In this document: positions 1 through 10,334 of the stretch, piece by piece
Layout of the letters: every line of letters starts with the position of its first letter
Position numbering within the stretch: the stretch's first letter is position 1
Source of the DNA: Candidatus Berkiella aquae
GTDB taxonomy: Bacteria; Pseudomonadota; Gammaproteobacteria; Berkiellales; Berkiellaceae
Assembly (NCBI RefSeq): GCF_001431295.2
Contig: NZ_LKAJ02000001.1
Coordinates: forward strand, 2,976,001-3,040,000
DNA length: 64,000 bases
Direction of reading: 5' to 3'
Translations under genes and position numbers: made by a program
Notes under the pieces: generated by a model
What the model was told of the DNA's origin: nothing
Databases searched by the model: none
Seen by the model: only the letters and a program-made list of their open reading frames with translations

Positions 1-899
1 GCATGATGGTGGACAATAGGCGGCATGGACTTGCCTTGTTATTAACCATGACCCTCATTTTTATACCACTCTACTTTTTTGCACTGCAGCAGGAGCAACA
101 AGAAAATATGCTCTTGAGCGTACTACCGATTGATCAGCGCGCAAGTCAAACACAATCTGGCGGCAATATGGAAGGCAAAGAAACCCGATTCGGTATTGTT
201 AATTCTGTCTTGTGGGCCAGCGCAACCACAGCAACATCCAATGGCTCGGTGAACTCCATGCATGACTCTTATACGCCATTGGGTGGGCTAGTACCGTTGT
301 TATTCATGATGCTGGGAGAAATTATTTATGGGGGAGTCGGCACAGGATTATACTCGATTATCCTCTTTGTCATCCTCACTGTTTTTATTGCAGGACTCAT
401 GGTTGGACGCACACCGGAGTATCTTGGTAAAAAAATACAAGCCTTTGAAATCAAAATGTCGTCAATGTGCATCATCATTCCCGTGATAACTATACTTTTT
501 GGTAGCACAATCACCATCATGTCTTCACAAGGCATACAAAGTATGCACAATGTAGGCGCTCAAGGTTTCAGTGAGATCATTTATGCATTTGTATCAGCTT
601 CTGCCAATAATGGCAGCGCATTTGCTGGACTTGAAGCTAACACGCCATTTTACAACATCCTACTTGGCATTTGCATGTTGCTCAATCGCTTCGGCGTTAT
701 TGTGCTCGTTCTAGCCATCAGTGGTTCGCTCGCCGCCAAAAATATAACACCAACGACGGTAGGTACCTTATCAACACATTCACCCTTATTTATCCTATTC
801 CTCGCAGGAATCATTTTATTTATTGGACTGTTAACCTACATTCCAACACTCACATTAGCGCCTATTTCTGAATTCTTTCATATGATGAGTATGCAATAA
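1..899 (+). CDS. kdpA: KdpA, potassium-translocating subunit of the Kdp ATPase (3' part, cut by window edge)
   Basis: Channel-like subunit that binds and conducts K+ in the high-affinity KdpFABC pump of the inner membrane. About 298 residues are visible against roughly 560 for the family, so the 5' half lies outside the window; the first in-frame ATG at position 3 is internal, not the start. Recognisable selectivity-filter segments are [10 protein letters not shown] (third repeat), followed by [10 protein letters not shown], and [13 protein letters not shown] (fourth repeat). Several hydrophobic helices follow to the C terminus. The stop codon overlaps the kdpB ATG by one base (TAATG), so translation is probably coupled. 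Identification is firm. Confidence 0.96.
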   Translation, partial: MMVDNRRHGLALLLTMTLIFIPLYFFALQQEQQENMLLSVLPIDQRASQTQSGGNMEGKETRFGIVNSVLWASATTATSNGSVNSMHDSYTPLGGLVPLLFMMLGEIIYGGVGTGLYSIILFVILTVFIAGLMVGRTPEYLGKKIQAFEIKMSSMCIIIPVITILFGSTITIMSSQGIQSMHNVGAQGFSEIIYAFVSASANNGSAFAGLEANTPFYNILLGICMLLNRFGVIVLVLAISGSLAAKNITPTTVGTLSTHSPLFILFLAGIILFIGLLTYIPTLTLAPISEFFHMMSMQ

Positions 900-2923
900 T
901 GCTAAAACTATTACAGCAAGCATTCTTGAGATTGTCTCCACGATATCAGTTAAAAAATCCTGTCATGTTTGTGACCTATATTGCCAGTGTATTAACCACA
1001 CTCATTGCAATTTATGAATATACTCACCCACCTAAAGGTCCTGTTCATTTCTCAATTCACATCGCTTTATGGTTATGGTTTACGGTATTGTTTGCCAATT
1101 TTTCGGAATCTGTTGCAGAAAAACGCGGTAAAGCACAAGCAGAAAACTTAAGGAAATCACGCAGGGATATTCTTGCAAAATTACTCGTTAATCAAAATAG
1201 CAAGGAGTATCTGCTTCGCTCATCAACCGAATTACATGCTGGAGATATCGTCCTGATTGAAGCAGGCGATATCGTTCCAGGAGATGGCCAAGTGTTAAAA
1301 GGCGTTGCCTCTATTGATGAAAGTGCTATCACGGGTGAAAGTGCTCCTGTTATTCGTGAAGCAGGTGGAGATAGAGATGCTGTCACAGCAGGCACTATTG
1401 TTTTATCTGATTGGTTAATTGTACGCGTCACTTCAAATCCCGGCGAAACTTTCTTGGACAGAATGATTGCGATGGTAGAAGGTGCTAAAAGAAAGAAAAC
1501 ACCAAACGAAATTGCACTGAGCATCTTACTTGCGGGCATGACCTTAGTCTTTTTAATTGTCGCAATGACCTTGCTCCCTTTCTCCATTTTTAGTGCGATG
1601 AATTTACACCAGGGTGAATTCATTAGTTTAACGGTCTTAATAGCACTGCTTATATGCCTCATTCCAACAACCATTGGTGGCCTTTTATCCGCCATTGGTA
1701 TTGCAGGGATGGATAGACTCATTCAGAGTAATGTTATTGCGCAATCTGGTCGTGCCGTTGAAGCAGCCGGCGATGTCACCGTTTTATTACTCGATAAAAC
1801 AGGGACAATTACCTTAGGTAATCGACAAGCTGCTGCCTTTTATCCTGCTAAAGGGGTTAGTATCACCGCATTAGCAGAAGCGGCTGAATTATCATCCATT
1901 TCAGATAACACCCCAGAAGGAAAAAGTATAGTAGCGCTTGCTCGTGAAAAATATCAAATTGGACCTACGGATATTGTGGCTTTAGCTGCAACGTTTATAC
2001 CGTTCACTGCCCAAACACGGATGAGTGGCATTCAACTTGAAAATCGCCAAATTCTAAAAGGCGCAACAGATGCAATTAGTAAACATGTTGCAAAACAGAA
2101 TGTGGTTATCGATGATACTATCGTCAGTAAAATAGAAGAAATTGCCAAATTAGGCAGCACTCCCCTACTGGTTTGTGACAACGATAAAATCATGGGTGTC
2201 ATTCAATTAAAAGATATTATAAAAACAGGTATAAAAGAACGCCTGGCTGAATTACGATCAATGGGTATTAAAAGTATTATGATGACCGGTGATAACCCAC
2301 TCACCGCAGCAACCATTGCAACGGAAGCCGGCGTTGATGATTTTATTGCAGAAGCCGATCCTGAAGAAAAATTAAGATTGATTCGTAGCTATCAAGAAAG
2401 TGGACAATTGGTTGCCATGATGGGTGATGGCACTAACGATGCGCCAGCTCTGGCCCAAACTGATGTTGCGGTTGCCATGAATAGCGGCACACAAGCTGCG
2501 AAAGAAGCAGCAAACATGATCGATTTAGATTCTGATCCTACTAAACTGATTGAAATTGTTAAAATTGGCAAACAATTGTTGATGACCCGAGGCGCTCTAA
2601 CAACTTTTAGTATTGCCAACGATGTTGCAAAATATTTTGCAATACTGCCCGCAGCATTTAGCACGCTGGTTCCAGGGCTTGGCATATTAAATATTATGAA
2701 GTTAACAACACCCCATAGTGCCATTCTTTCTGCTGTCATCTTTAATGCTTTAATTATTATTTTATTGATTCCGCTTGCCCTGAAAGGGGTCAGTTATCAT
2801 GCGATGAATGCAAATAAATTGCTTAGAAATAATCTCTTTAAATTTGGTCTCGGTGGCGTTATTGCCCCCTTTATTGGGATCAAAATTATTGATCTTATTA
2901 TTAGCCGATTAATGATTTTGTGA
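899..2923 (+). CDS. kdpB: KdpB, P-type ATPase catalytic subunit
   Basis: Catalytic subunit of the Kdp K+ pump, a P-type ATPase of 674 residues, which is the family length. Visible motifs are ITGES in the actuator domain, the phosphorylation site DKTGT with Asp at residue 299, MTGDNPLTA in the nucleotide-binding region, and the hinge [14 protein letters not shown]. Membrane helices flank these cytoplasmic domains. It starts inside the kdpA stop codon and is followed 7 bases later by kdpC, a standard kdpABC operon. Confidence 0.98.
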   Translation: MLKLLQQAFLRLSPRYQLKNPVMFVTYIASVLTTLIAIYEYTHPPKGPVHFSIHIALWLWFTVLFANFSESVAEKRGKAQAENLRKSRRDILAKLLVNQNSKEYLLRSSTELHAGDIVLIEAGDIVPGDGQVLKGVASIDESAITGESAPVIREAGGDRDAVTAGTIVLSDWLIVRVTSNPGETFLDRMIAMVEGAKRKKTPNEIALSILLAGMTLVFLIVAMTLLPFSIFSAMNLHQGEFISLTVLIALLICLIPTTIGGLLSAIGIAGMDRLIQSNVIAQSGRAVEAAGDVTVLLLDKTGTITLGNRQAAAFYPAKGVSITALAEAAELSSISDNTPEGKSIVALAREKYQIGPTDIVALAATFIPFTAQTRMSGIQLENRQILKGATDAISKHVAKQNVVIDDTIVSKIEEIAKLGSTPLLVCDNDKIMGVIQLKDIIKTGIKERLAELRSMGIKSIMMTGDNPLTAATIATEAGVDDFIAEADPEEKLRLIRSYQESGQLVAMMGDGTNDAPALAQTDVAVAMNSGTQAAKEAANMIDLDSDPTKLIEIVKIGKQLLMTRGALTTFSIANDVAKYFAILPAAFSTLVPGLGILNIMKLTTPHSAILSAVIFNALIIILLIPLALKGVSYHAMNANKLLRNNLFKFGLGGVIAPFIGIKIIDLIISRLMIL

Positions 2924-2930
2924 GACAGCA

Positions 2931-3512
2931 ATGGAAAAGACAACTTTTCGACAAACAATTTGGTCAAGCATCGTTTTCTTATTCTTTTTCTCCGTCTTGC
3001 TTGGATTAGCTTATCCCGGGTTCATTACACTTATTTTACAGATGACTTTTCATGATAAGGCGAATGGCAGTCTTATTATCCTTGATAATCAAATACAAGG
3101 TTCATGGCTAATTGGTCAATCATTTACACAAGAACAGCATTTTTGGGGACGCCCTAGTGTTTTAGAAAAACCTTCTAATTTTAACCCAACCAATCCAAAG
3201 CAACATGATTTGATTAAAGAACGTGTTAATAAGCTCATTGCAAGCTCTGCCAATAGCTCGAGTATGATCCCGATTGATCTGGTTACTGCCTCTGCCAGTG
3301 GGCTTGATCCTGACATTAGTGTAGCCAGTGCTTTATATCAAATACCGCGTATTGCAAAAGCACGAAACTTAGATGAAAAAATCATTCAAGAGATCGTCTT
3401 AGAGAACGCGAGCACATTAGGATTGCTGTCTCCTCCTCATGTCAATGTTTTAAAATTAAATACCGCGCTTGATAAGGTAAATCGAAAGCATCATGGAAAC
3501 TCAAAGACCTGA
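2931..3512 (+). CDS. kdpC: KdpC, accessory subunit of the Kdp ATPase
   Basis: Single-span inner-membrane subunit that stabilises KdpAB and raises ATP affinity. It has 193 residues, the normal size. An N-terminal membrane helix (about residues 10-35) is followed by the conserved GSWLIGQSFTQ and FWGRPS segments, the SASGLDPDIS motif and IPRIAKAR near the C-terminal third. The 3' end overlaps kdpD by 20 bases. Confidence 0.97.
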   Translation: MEKTTFRQTIWSSIVFLFFFSVLLGLAYPGFITLILQMTFHDKANGSLIILDNQIQGSWLIGQSFTQEQHFWGRPSVLEKPSNFNPTNPKQHDLIKERVNKLIASSANSSSMIPIDLVTASASGLDPDISVASALYQIPRIAKARNLDEKIIQEIVLENASTLGLLSPPHVNVLKLNTALDKVNRKHHGNSKT

Positions 3513-5454
3513 TCCTGAATTGCTATTGCGTCAACATAAAGACGACAAAAAGAGACGAGGGGTGCTTAAAATATTTTTTGGCGCTTGCGCTGGTGCGGGT
3601 AAGACTTATGCGATGCTATTAAACGCTCAGGAAAAAATAAAAGAACATAAAACGGTTATTGCAGGTATCATTGAAACTCACGGTCGCAGCGAAACGACTA
3701 AATTGCAAGAGGGTATTCCTCATTTACCCTTAAAAGAAATTCAATATCAAGGGATCACATTAAAAGAATTTGATATTGATGCCGCCATTGCTAAAAATCC
3801 CGATGTTCTTTTAATTGATGAACTCGCACATACCAATGCTGTTAGCTCAAGACACCCCAAACGTTGGCAAGATGTCTTAGAAGTGTTAAATCATGGCATT
3901 GATGTTTATACCACACTGAATGTGCAACATCTTGAAAGCTTAAATGATATCGTCGCTAATTTAACGGGAATTCACGTTAAAGAAACTGTCCCTGATTCTA
4001 TTTTTGATAGTGCTGATGAAATTATCTTAGTTGATATTCCATCTGAAGTCATCTTGAAACGACTCGAAGAAGGCAAAGTGTATTTGGGTGAATTTGCCAA
4101 GCAACGTGCAGCACATAATTTCTTTAAAATTGAGAATTTAATTGCATTGCGTGAAATAGCACTGAGACGCACTGCCGAGCGTGTCGATGCATTACGTGAT
4201 ATATATCAAAAATATCAAAATAGTAAACGCCAGCTAATTGCCGATAAAATTCTAGTGTGGATTAATCCCAAATCTATCTCAACCAAAATGATTAGAATGG
4301 CAAAGCAACAAGCTTCTCGATTAAAATGTCCATGGACTGTGCTTTATGTTGAAAGTACTGATTACTATAAATTACAAGATGAAGAAAAGGCTTATGTTGA
4401 AAAAACCATACGCTTAGCTGAACAGTTGGGAGCTACGTCATTAACGATTCAGGAACCTAATGTAGCCCAAGCAGTGCTAAACTATGCAAGAGAAAATAAT
4501 TTTACGAGAATTATGCTCAGCAAAGCGAAAATGTCTAAATTAAAAACAAAACTTTTTGGCAACATTGTTTATGACATTATTGATAAAAGCGAAGATATTG
4601 ATATTTATGTTATCAATGAAGATACTGAACGCAAAAAATCGACAGGAATGACTATCGCTTATGCACCATGGCATCAATACATTAGTGCTTTATTGATTAT
4701 TATTGGTTGTACTCTATTTGGGATGCCTGTTAAAGAATGGCTCAATCCTGAAAATGTAGTGATGATCTATCTGTCGGGTGTTGTTTTCGTTGCGGCAACT
4801 TGCGATCGTTCTATCGCTATGATTGCAACCATACTCAGTGTCATTTTATATAAATTCTTCTACACTCAACCTTATTATACCCTGGATACTTACCACCCAA
4901 GAGATATCGTTACCTTAGCAGTCTTATTATTGACCGCGCTTGTCATTAGTACTTTAACTTCTCAGTTACGAGCGCAAAATTTACTCGCACGCAAACGTGA
5001 AAAATTTACAGCCGATCTTTATGCGCTCAGTCATAAATTAGTCCAAGCAACAGGTAAAGCAAAAATTGCGAAAGTCGTTTCTCATCATATTGGCGAAGCT
5101 TTTGAAAGCGCCGTCACAGTTTGGCTTCCTGATCATTTTGGACATTTGCAACTGACTTCTCATCCCAGTATTAAACCTGATCTCAAAGAACAAAGTGCCG
5201 CACAATGGGCTTTTGGTCATAACGAACAAGCAGGAATGTGCACCAATACCATGCCAAGTGCTAGAGGATTCTACCTTCCTTTGGTCAGTGGCAATACGGC
5301 TATTGGGGTAATCGGCATTATGCCACAAAATCCTAAAAAGACTTTTTCAAGTGATGAAGTCATGATGCTAGAAGCACTGGCAATCCAAACCGCCTCTGCA
5401 TTAGAAAGAATGAATCAAGCCGAGCTATCGCGACCGAAAATTAAAACGTGGTAA
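3493..5454 (+). CDS. kdpD: KdpD sensor protein lacking the histidine-kinase domains
   Basis: The protein has 653 residues against roughly 890 for a full KdpD. Domains seen in order: N-terminal KdpD domain with Walker A GACAGAGKT (about residues 29-37) and Walker B-like VLLIDELAHTN; universal-stress-protein-like domain (about 250-375); four membrane helices of the DUF4118 type (about 395-495); GAF-like domain (about 520-640). The reading frame stops where the dimerisation/phospho-acceptor helix would start, so there is no HisKA or HATPase domain, and no kdpE follows: the next gene is on the other strand. As annotated it cannot be a histidine kinase. It overlaps kdpC, so it is co-expressed with the pump. 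N-terminal-only KdpD proteins are known from some cyanobacteria; whether this is lineage-typical or a loss here cannot be told from the window. Confidence 0.92.
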   Translation: METQRPDPELLLRQHKDDKKRRGVLKIFFGACAGAGKTYAMLLNAQEKIKEHKTVIAGIIETHGRSETTKLQEGIPHLPLKEIQYQGITLKEFDIDAAIAKNPDVLLIDELAHTNAVSSRHPKRWQDVLEVLNHGIDVYTTLNVQHLESLNDIVANLTGIHVKETVPDSIFDSADEIILVDIPSEVILKRLEEGKVYLGEFAKQRAAHNFFKIENLIALREIALRRTAERVDALRDIYQKYQNSKRQLIADKILVWINPKSISTKMIRMAKQQASRLKCPWTVLYVESTDYYKLQDEEKAYVEKTIRLAEQLGATSLTIQEPNVAQAVLNYARENNFTRIMLSKAKMSKLKTKLFGNIVYDIIDKSEDIDIYVINEDTERKKSTGMTIAYAPWHQYISALLIIIGCTLFGMPVKEWLNPENVVMIYLSGVVFVAATCDRSIAMIATILSVILYKFFYTQPYYTLDTYHPRDIVTLAVLLLTALVISTLTSQLRAQNLLARKREKFTADLYALSHKLVQATGKAKIAKVVSHHIGEAFESAVTVWLPDHFGHLQLTSHPSIKPDLKEQSAAQWAFGHNEQAGMCTNTMPSARGFYLPLVSGNTAIGVIGIMPQNPKKTFSSDEVMMLEALAIQTASALERMNQAELSRPKIKTW

Positions 5455-5489
5455 CACCTGTCTGCTTTAAAGCTTCGCCAGGTGTTACC
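5450..5489. terminator. Hairpin at the end of the kdp operon
   Basis: A perfect 11-bp inverted repeat (GGTAACACCTG / CAGGTGTTACC) with an 18-nt loop overlaps the kdpD stop codon. It lies between two convergent genes and can serve both directions. There is no long T-run directly after it on the plus strand, so its strength is uncertain. Confidence 0.6.
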
Positions 5490-5508
5490 TCTATTCTCGT
5501 ATAATGGT

Positions 5509-6741
5509 TTATTCTGCCAACTCTTCAACAATAGTATTAGACGATGGCTCTGAAACAAGTACTTCTTTACTCTTCTGATTAACCGCTAATGTCACACAAG
5601 AGTCTGACCATATATTGATGGCGCTTTCCAACATATCGAGCAATGCATAGAAAGGTAAAATGATCCCCATCAAGGTTAAGGGTAAATTCATTGTGCTAAG
5701 CAATGCACTCGCAATAAAGAAGCATCCCATGGGCACACCTGCATTACCAATAGCAGCAATCGTTGCAATAAAGATCCAGGTGATTTTTTCACTCATTGAA
5801 ATCTGCATGCCATGGCTTTGTGCAACAAACAGTACCGTAATTAATATAAAGGCAGCGCAAGCGTTCATATTAATACTGGTGCAAAGTGGAAAACTAAATC
5901 TGGCGACTTTTGAATCTACCCCTAAATTTCTCTCTGCACAGTCAATTGCTGTTGGCATAGCGGCGCTGGAAGATTTTGAGAAAAAGGCAAAGGATAACGC
6001 CGGCAACATTTTCATAAATGCTTGACGAGCAGAAATACCATGCCACCACAAAAACAACGGCAAGATGATAAAGGCTTGAATTAGATTAGCTGATAATATC
6101 GCGCCCAGATACCAGCCTAACTGTGCAATGGATAATCCTTTGGTTAGCTCTAACACGAAAGAAGTCATAAAACCCCAAACCGCAACGGGCATAAAGCTAA
6201 CAATCCAACGCGTGATCTGCATCATAATTAAGAACAAGCTTTGTAATAATTGATGTATCGGTAAGCGTTGTTCTTTAGGAAGTTTGGTGATCCCAAAGCC
6301 TAATAATAAAGAAAGCAATAAAATGCTGACGACGTTACCTTCTAAGAAAGGCTCCAATAAATTGCTTGGAATGACCTTAATAAGCTCTTTAAGATAATCG
6401 ACTTGATTGACCGTTTGGGCTACCACTTCATTGCTAAGATGAAAAACAGGTTGCATAAAGGTATACATCAAGAGCGCAATGGTTGCTGCAATCGTTGTGG
6501 TTAAAACGGTATAGGTAACGATACGTTTACCCATGGTAGAGAGGGAATTCTCTCCCACTGATGAGATTGTCGCTAATAATGACAAACTAATCATCGGTAA
6601 ACTGATTAATTTCAATAAGCGAACGAATATTTCGGAAACCAGATCAGCGCACTTGAGGATCCACGGTTGTTGCCAAAGCCCAGCAAGAATAGCCAAAAAG
6701 ATCGCTAATAAGATGTGCCAATAGCCACGTCGATTTAACAT
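5509..6741 (-). CDS. DAACS-family dicarboxylate/amino acid:cation symporter
   Basis: Secondary transporter of the sodium/proton:dicarboxylate (SDF, GltP/DctA-like) family, 410 residues, inner membrane. Eight or so hydrophobic segments are evident. Family hallmarks are the serine-rich re-entrant loop KSSSAAMPTAI and the helix-7/8 region with PLCTSINMNACAAF and GNAGVPMG. The substrate (glutamate, aspartate, C4-dicarboxylate or another) cannot be assigned from sequence alone. It is transcribed divergently from a second, more distant SDF member across a 434-bp gap. Confidence 0.88.
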   Translation of the reverse strand: MLNRRGYWHILLAIFLAILAGLWQQPWILKCADLVSEIFVRLLKLISLPMISLSLLATISSVGENSLSTMGKRIVTYTVLTTTIAATIALLMYTFMQPVFHLSNEVVAQTVNQVDYLKELIKVIPSNLLEPFLEGNVVSILLLSLLLGFGITKLPKEQRLPIHQLLQSLFLIMMQITRWIVSFMPVAVWGFMTSFVLELTKGLSIAQLGWYLGAILSANLIQAFIILPLFLWWHGISARQAFMKMLPALSFAFFSKSSSAAMPTAIDCAERNLGVDSKVARFSFPLCTSINMNACAAFILITVLFVAQSHGMQISMSEKITWIFIATIAAIGNAGVPMGCFFIASALLSTMNLPLTLMGIILPFYALLDMLESAINIWSDSCVTLAVNQKSKEVLVSEPSSNTIVEELAE

Positions 6742-7175
6742 TTTAAGTTTCTCATTTCAATGTGGAAAATAGGTTTAAATATAGATAAGCATTAATAATA
6801 GTTATTCGTCAACCGAAGGTCGACAACAGGAGGGCAGCATCTGATAGAGAAACTTGAACATACACTTAAGTGCCTTATGGTTAGTTATGAAAGTAAAACA
6901 CAAACTAATTCAGTGGTCAAGGTAATCTATATTATAGTTAAGCTACTTGATTAATGGTAGTTTTCACGGCTTTAAGTGAATTGACAAAACTGAGTTAATC
7001 TTCTATAACTTTCAAATAGATTTTCACATTTGCTTATATAGATCTCGCTTTATTTTATGAAACAAGCTTTTTGCTTAGCCCATCACTTCACCACGACAAC
7101 GGCGCGTCTGCGCCAATAATCCCCTATTAATACAATTTATTTTATTTTTTATCACTCACTGATTGAGGTGTCGTC
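6742..7175. other. Intergenic region between two divergent symporter genes
   Basis: AT-rich 434-bp divergent regulatory region. It holds a good plus-strand sigma-70-type promoter (separate entry) and a small hairpin GGCGC-GTCT-GCGCC at 7101-7114 inside the inferred leader of the downstream gene. No ORF or RNA gene was recognised. Confidence 0.5.
6981..7009 (+). promoter_or_regulatory. Sigma-70-type promoter for the 7176 symporter gene
   Basis: TTGACA at 6981-6986 and TATAAC at 7004-7009 are separated by 17 bp, close to the consensus -35/-10 arrangement. The resulting 5' untranslated leader would be about 160 nt and contains the hairpin at 7101-7114. Predicted by eye only. Confidence 0.55.
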
Positions 7176-8354
7176 ATGTTTCATAAAATGCCACTTTATT
7201 TGTTGGCTGTTATTTTAGGGGTCGTCTTATTGCAACCCTATTTATCCAACGAAGTGCAGGCAGCCCTATATGGGGTTAGCTTATCTATCAAAAATTTGCT
7301 GCTCTTTATCTTGCCAGCAGTCATTTTTAGCCTTCTCTTTAAAACAGCGGTTGACTTAGCACATCAAGCGACCAAATTAATTTTACTGATTCTTGCTGCG
7401 GTGTGTTGCTCTAATTTCTTATCCACCTTTATTAGTCATTATGTTGGTACTTCGCTTTATCTTTTTGATCTGAAGCTTGTATTACCCAGCACTATTAATG
7501 AACTCACTCCTTTATGGCAACTGCAATTTCCAAGCTGGATTGCCAATGACAAGGCGATGTTTGGTGGTTTAATTGGCGGTGTCGCATTTTCTTTACTGAT
7601 GCCTAAAGTGGCGAAACCCCTTGCACTGTTTCTTTCTGAATGGGTTAATAAATTGCTTCATTACTTCACTTATATTATCCCCTTCTTTGTTGCAGGATTT
7701 GTTGTCAAATTAAGTTATGAGGGATTGGTGAAATCAATTTTTCAGCAATATGCTATTATTTTAGCAATCATTGTTATTGCGCAATTTAGCTATATTACCT
7801 TCATTTATTTGCTGGCTAACAATCTTAAAATAAAGCAGTGTCTGCAAGCATTAAAGAACATGTTGCCAGCAACCATTGCCGGCTTTAGCACCATGTCGAG
7901 CGCTTCAGCGATGCCTTTAACTATTTTGGGCACTCAAAAAAATGCACACAATGCTGATTTTGCGCGCTCGATTATACCAACCACCGTTAATGTTCATTTA
8001 ATTGGTGATTGCTTTGCCATCCCCATCTTAGCTTATGCCATCTTAAAAAGTTACGGTGCACCCGAACCTTTGTTAATACAATATCTTATTTTTTCAGGAT
8101 ATTTTGTATTAGCCAAATTCTCGGTTGCCGCAGTCCCGGGTGGTGGTATCTTTGTGATGTTACCTATATTGGAGAGTTATCTTGGATTTAACTCGCCCAT
8201 GCTTTCATTGATTACTGCATTGTATCTGTTATTTGATCCATTTATCACTGCTGCTAATGTCCTTGGTAATGGTGGGTTTGCGATATTCCTGGATAAATAT
8301 GCTCTTCGTTCGGAAAAGACTTTTTTCGCCAAGAAGCTACAACAACGTTGTTGA
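7176..8354 (+). CDS. SDF/DAACS-family symporter (divergent second copy)
   Basis: Inner-membrane secondary transporter of 392 residues, related to the sodium:dicarboxylate family. The serine-rich loop TMSSASAMPLTILGTQKN matches the family re-entrant hairpin, and the segment TTVNVHLIGDCFAIPI sits where the TM7 motif lies. It is clearly divergent from the 5509-6741 protein. The start is supported by GAGGTG five bases upstream of the ATG. Substrate unknown. Confidence 0.8.
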   Translation: MFHKMPLYLLAVILGVVLLQPYLSNEVQAALYGVSLSIKNLLLFILPAVIFSLLFKTAVDLAHQATKLILLILAAVCCSNFLSTFISHYVGTSLYLFDLKLVLPSTINELTPLWQLQFPSWIANDKAMFGGLIGGVAFSLLMPKVAKPLALFLSEWVNKLLHYFTYIIPFFVAGFVVKLSYEGLVKSIFQQYAIILAIIVIAQFSYITFIYLLANNLKIKQCLQALKNMLPATIAGFSTMSSASAMPLTILGTQKNAHNADFARSIIPTTVNVHLIGDCFAIPILAYAILKSYGAPEPLLIQYLIFSGYFVLAKFSVAAVPGGGIFVMLPILESYLGFNSPMLSLITALYLLFDPFITAANVLGNGGFAIFLDKYALRSEKTFFAKKLQQRC

Positions 8355-8371
8355 ACTACTTCCATGTTATT

Positions 8372-8395
8372 TGCCGCGGCTTGTTATCCGCGGCA
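8372..8395 (+). terminator. Hairpin after the symporter gene
   Basis: TGCCGCGG / CCGCGGCA, 8-bp GC-rich stem with an 8-nt loop, 17 bases after the stop codon. It lacks a following T-run, so it is terminator-like only. Confidence 0.4.
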
Positions 8396-8448
8396 TCCCA
8401 TGAATAAGCCCACAAACAAAACTCGAAAATCACTACACTTGCTTATAT

Positions 8449-10260
8449 GTGGCAGTCTATCACCCCAATTTATTGCATATGCAAGATATAACCAATATCT
8501 CCGTTGGTAGCTTCATTATGAAAGTGGTACGGCCATTTAAATGGCTGATCAGCGGACAAATTTTTGTAGCAATTGTTTGGGCAATTGATATTAGCCTACG
8601 GCCTTACCTCATCAAAGTGATATTGAATACTATTGCTGACTCTCCCCATGAAAAAGTCGTAGAAAATTTATGGGTACCCGCTGGATTTTATTTATTTGTA
8701 TCAATAACCGTCGTTATTGTCTTTCGTTATTATGACTGGGTGGCACTTAAGCTATTTCCAGGTATTAAAAAAATGATATGTATGATCTTAATGGACAGAA
8801 TGATGGACCATTCTCATCAAACTTATCAAAACCAATTTGCTGGCGGACTTAGTAATAAAATCAGTGATGTGATGAATGGGGTTTCTAATATTGTCAGACT
8901 CTTTATTGATAAATTTTTTAGTCAAACACTCGCACTTTTTATTGCTGTTTATACCGTTTGGACGGTCGACATAAAATTTGCTTTTGCATTATTAATCTGG
9001 GTTATCTTATTTCTTGCATTGTCATTAGGGACTGCACCTCATACCCGCCACCTGTCAGATAAGGCAGCTACCGCCAGAACAACCTTAATGGGACACATTG
9101 TTGATATCTTTTCTAACATGATGAGCATTCGGCTCTTTAGCACCAAAAATTCAGAACATGGATATTTAGAAAATATGATGGACAATTATGTTAGCGCCGA
9201 ACAAAAGCGTGACCGGTTTTTTATGAATGTCCACGCGCTACAAGGTGTTTCTTTTGTTGTTTTTCAAGCCCTTTGTCTGTGGTGGCTTATTATGGGAGTC
9301 AAAATGCAAACGACCACGGCAGGCGATTTTGCTTTAATTCTTTCTATTAATATTGCCATGGTGGATTGCCTGTGGATAATTTCGCAAGATGTTAAAGAAT
9401 TTGCAGAGCATCTTGGGAACGTGACACAAGGTTTACGAATCGTCACTGCACCCATTGAAATCCCAGACAAACCCAATGCCAAAAATATTGCATTAAGTAA
9501 AGGAAAAATTGTTTTTGATAATGTTCGCTTTCAATATAATGGCATGGAGCCATTATTTAAAAACAAATCGATTACCATTAATGCCGGACAAAAAGTAGGA
9601 CTTGTTGGTTTCTCAGGTAGCGGTAAAACCACTTTTGTCAATCTGATACTTCGCTTGTTTGATGTGACTGGCGGCTCCATCATGATCGATGGGCAAGATA
9701 TTCGAGATCTTACGCAAAAAAGCTTACGTAAAGCAATTGCCATGATTCCTCAAGAACCTACCTTATTTAATCGAACCTTATTAGAAAATATCCGTTATGG
9801 GAAACTAAATGCAACAGAAAAAGAAGTCATGACTGCCGCCCAAAAAGCGCATGCACATGATTTTATACGTTTGATCCCAGAAAAATATCAAGTGATGGTC
9901 GGGGAAAGAGGGGTTAAATTATCAGGTGGCCAACGCCAACGTATTGCTATCGCTAGAGCCATTCTTAAAAATTCGCCAATTCTGATTCTGGATGAAGCAA
10001 CTAGTCAATTAGACTCTATGACAGAAACGCTCATCCAGGAAAGCCTATGGTATCTCATGGAAAATAAAACGTGCTTAGTGATTGCTCATCGATTGTCGAC
10101 GCTCTTACATATGGATAGAATCATTGTTTTTGAACGAGGCAAGATAGTTCAAGATGGTACGCATGATGAGCTTATGAACCAACCAGGACTTTATAAATCC
10201 CTATGGGAAGCACAAATTGGTGGCTTCCTCCCTGCCGATGAAGATGAAGAATCTGAATAA
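8449..10260 (+). CDS. ABC exporter, fused membrane and ATPase domains
   Basis: Half-transporter of up to 603 residues: an ABC-type-1 membrane domain (about residues 25-330) followed by a nucleotide-binding domain with Walker A GFSGSGKTT, signature LSGGQRQR, Walker B ILILDEATS and the H-loop VIAHRLS. It would act as a dimer in the inner membrane. No peptidase C39 domain precedes the membrane domain, so it is not a leader-peptide-processing exporter. The upstream GTG at 8449 lacks a clear ribosome site; ATG codons at 8479 or 8518 are alternatives. It lies 74 bp before the ybhG-like gene and may be co-transcribed with it. Cargo unknown. Confidence 0.87.
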   Translation: MAVYHPNLLHMQDITNISVGSFIMKVVRPFKWLISGQIFVAIVWAIDISLRPYLIKVILNTIADSPHEKVVENLWVPAGFYLFVSITVVIVFRYYDWVALKLFPGIKKMICMILMDRMMDHSHQTYQNQFAGGLSNKISDVMNGVSNIVRLFIDKFFSQTLALFIAVYTVWTVDIKFAFALLIWVILFLALSLGTAPHTRHLSDKAATARTTLMGHIVDIFSNMMSIRLFSTKNSEHGYLENMMDNYVSAEQKRDRFFMNVHALQGVSFVVFQALCLWWLIMGVKMQTTTAGDFALILSINIAMVDCLWIISQDVKEFAEHLGNVTQGLRIVTAPIEIPDKPNAKNIALSKGKIVFDNVRFQYNGMEPLFKNKSITINAGQKVGLVGFSGSGKTTFVNLILRLFDVTGGSIMIDGQDIRDLTQKSLRKAIAMIPQEPTLFNRTLLENIRYGKLNATEKEVMTAAQKAHAHDFIRLIPEKYQVMVGERGVKLSGGQRQRIAIARAILKNSPILILDEATSQLDSMTETLIQESLWYLMENKTCLVIAHRLSTLLHMDRIIVFERGKIVQDGTHDELMNQPGLYKSLWEAQIGGFLPADEDEESE

Positions 10261-10334
10261 CCATTCAGCAGAAGGCAAATAAGTTGCCCAGCTTCTATTA
10301 TTAATATGGAAATCCCTTAAAGGACATTGGGACT

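Noticed and set aside
1192-1722. Long antisense ORF within kdpB
   Set aside because: A shadow of the kdpB frame; no independent coding features.
8449-10260. Double-glycine peptide exporter for the 15.4-kb peptide
   Set aside because: It has no N-terminal C39 peptidase domain; the protein begins directly with the membrane domain.
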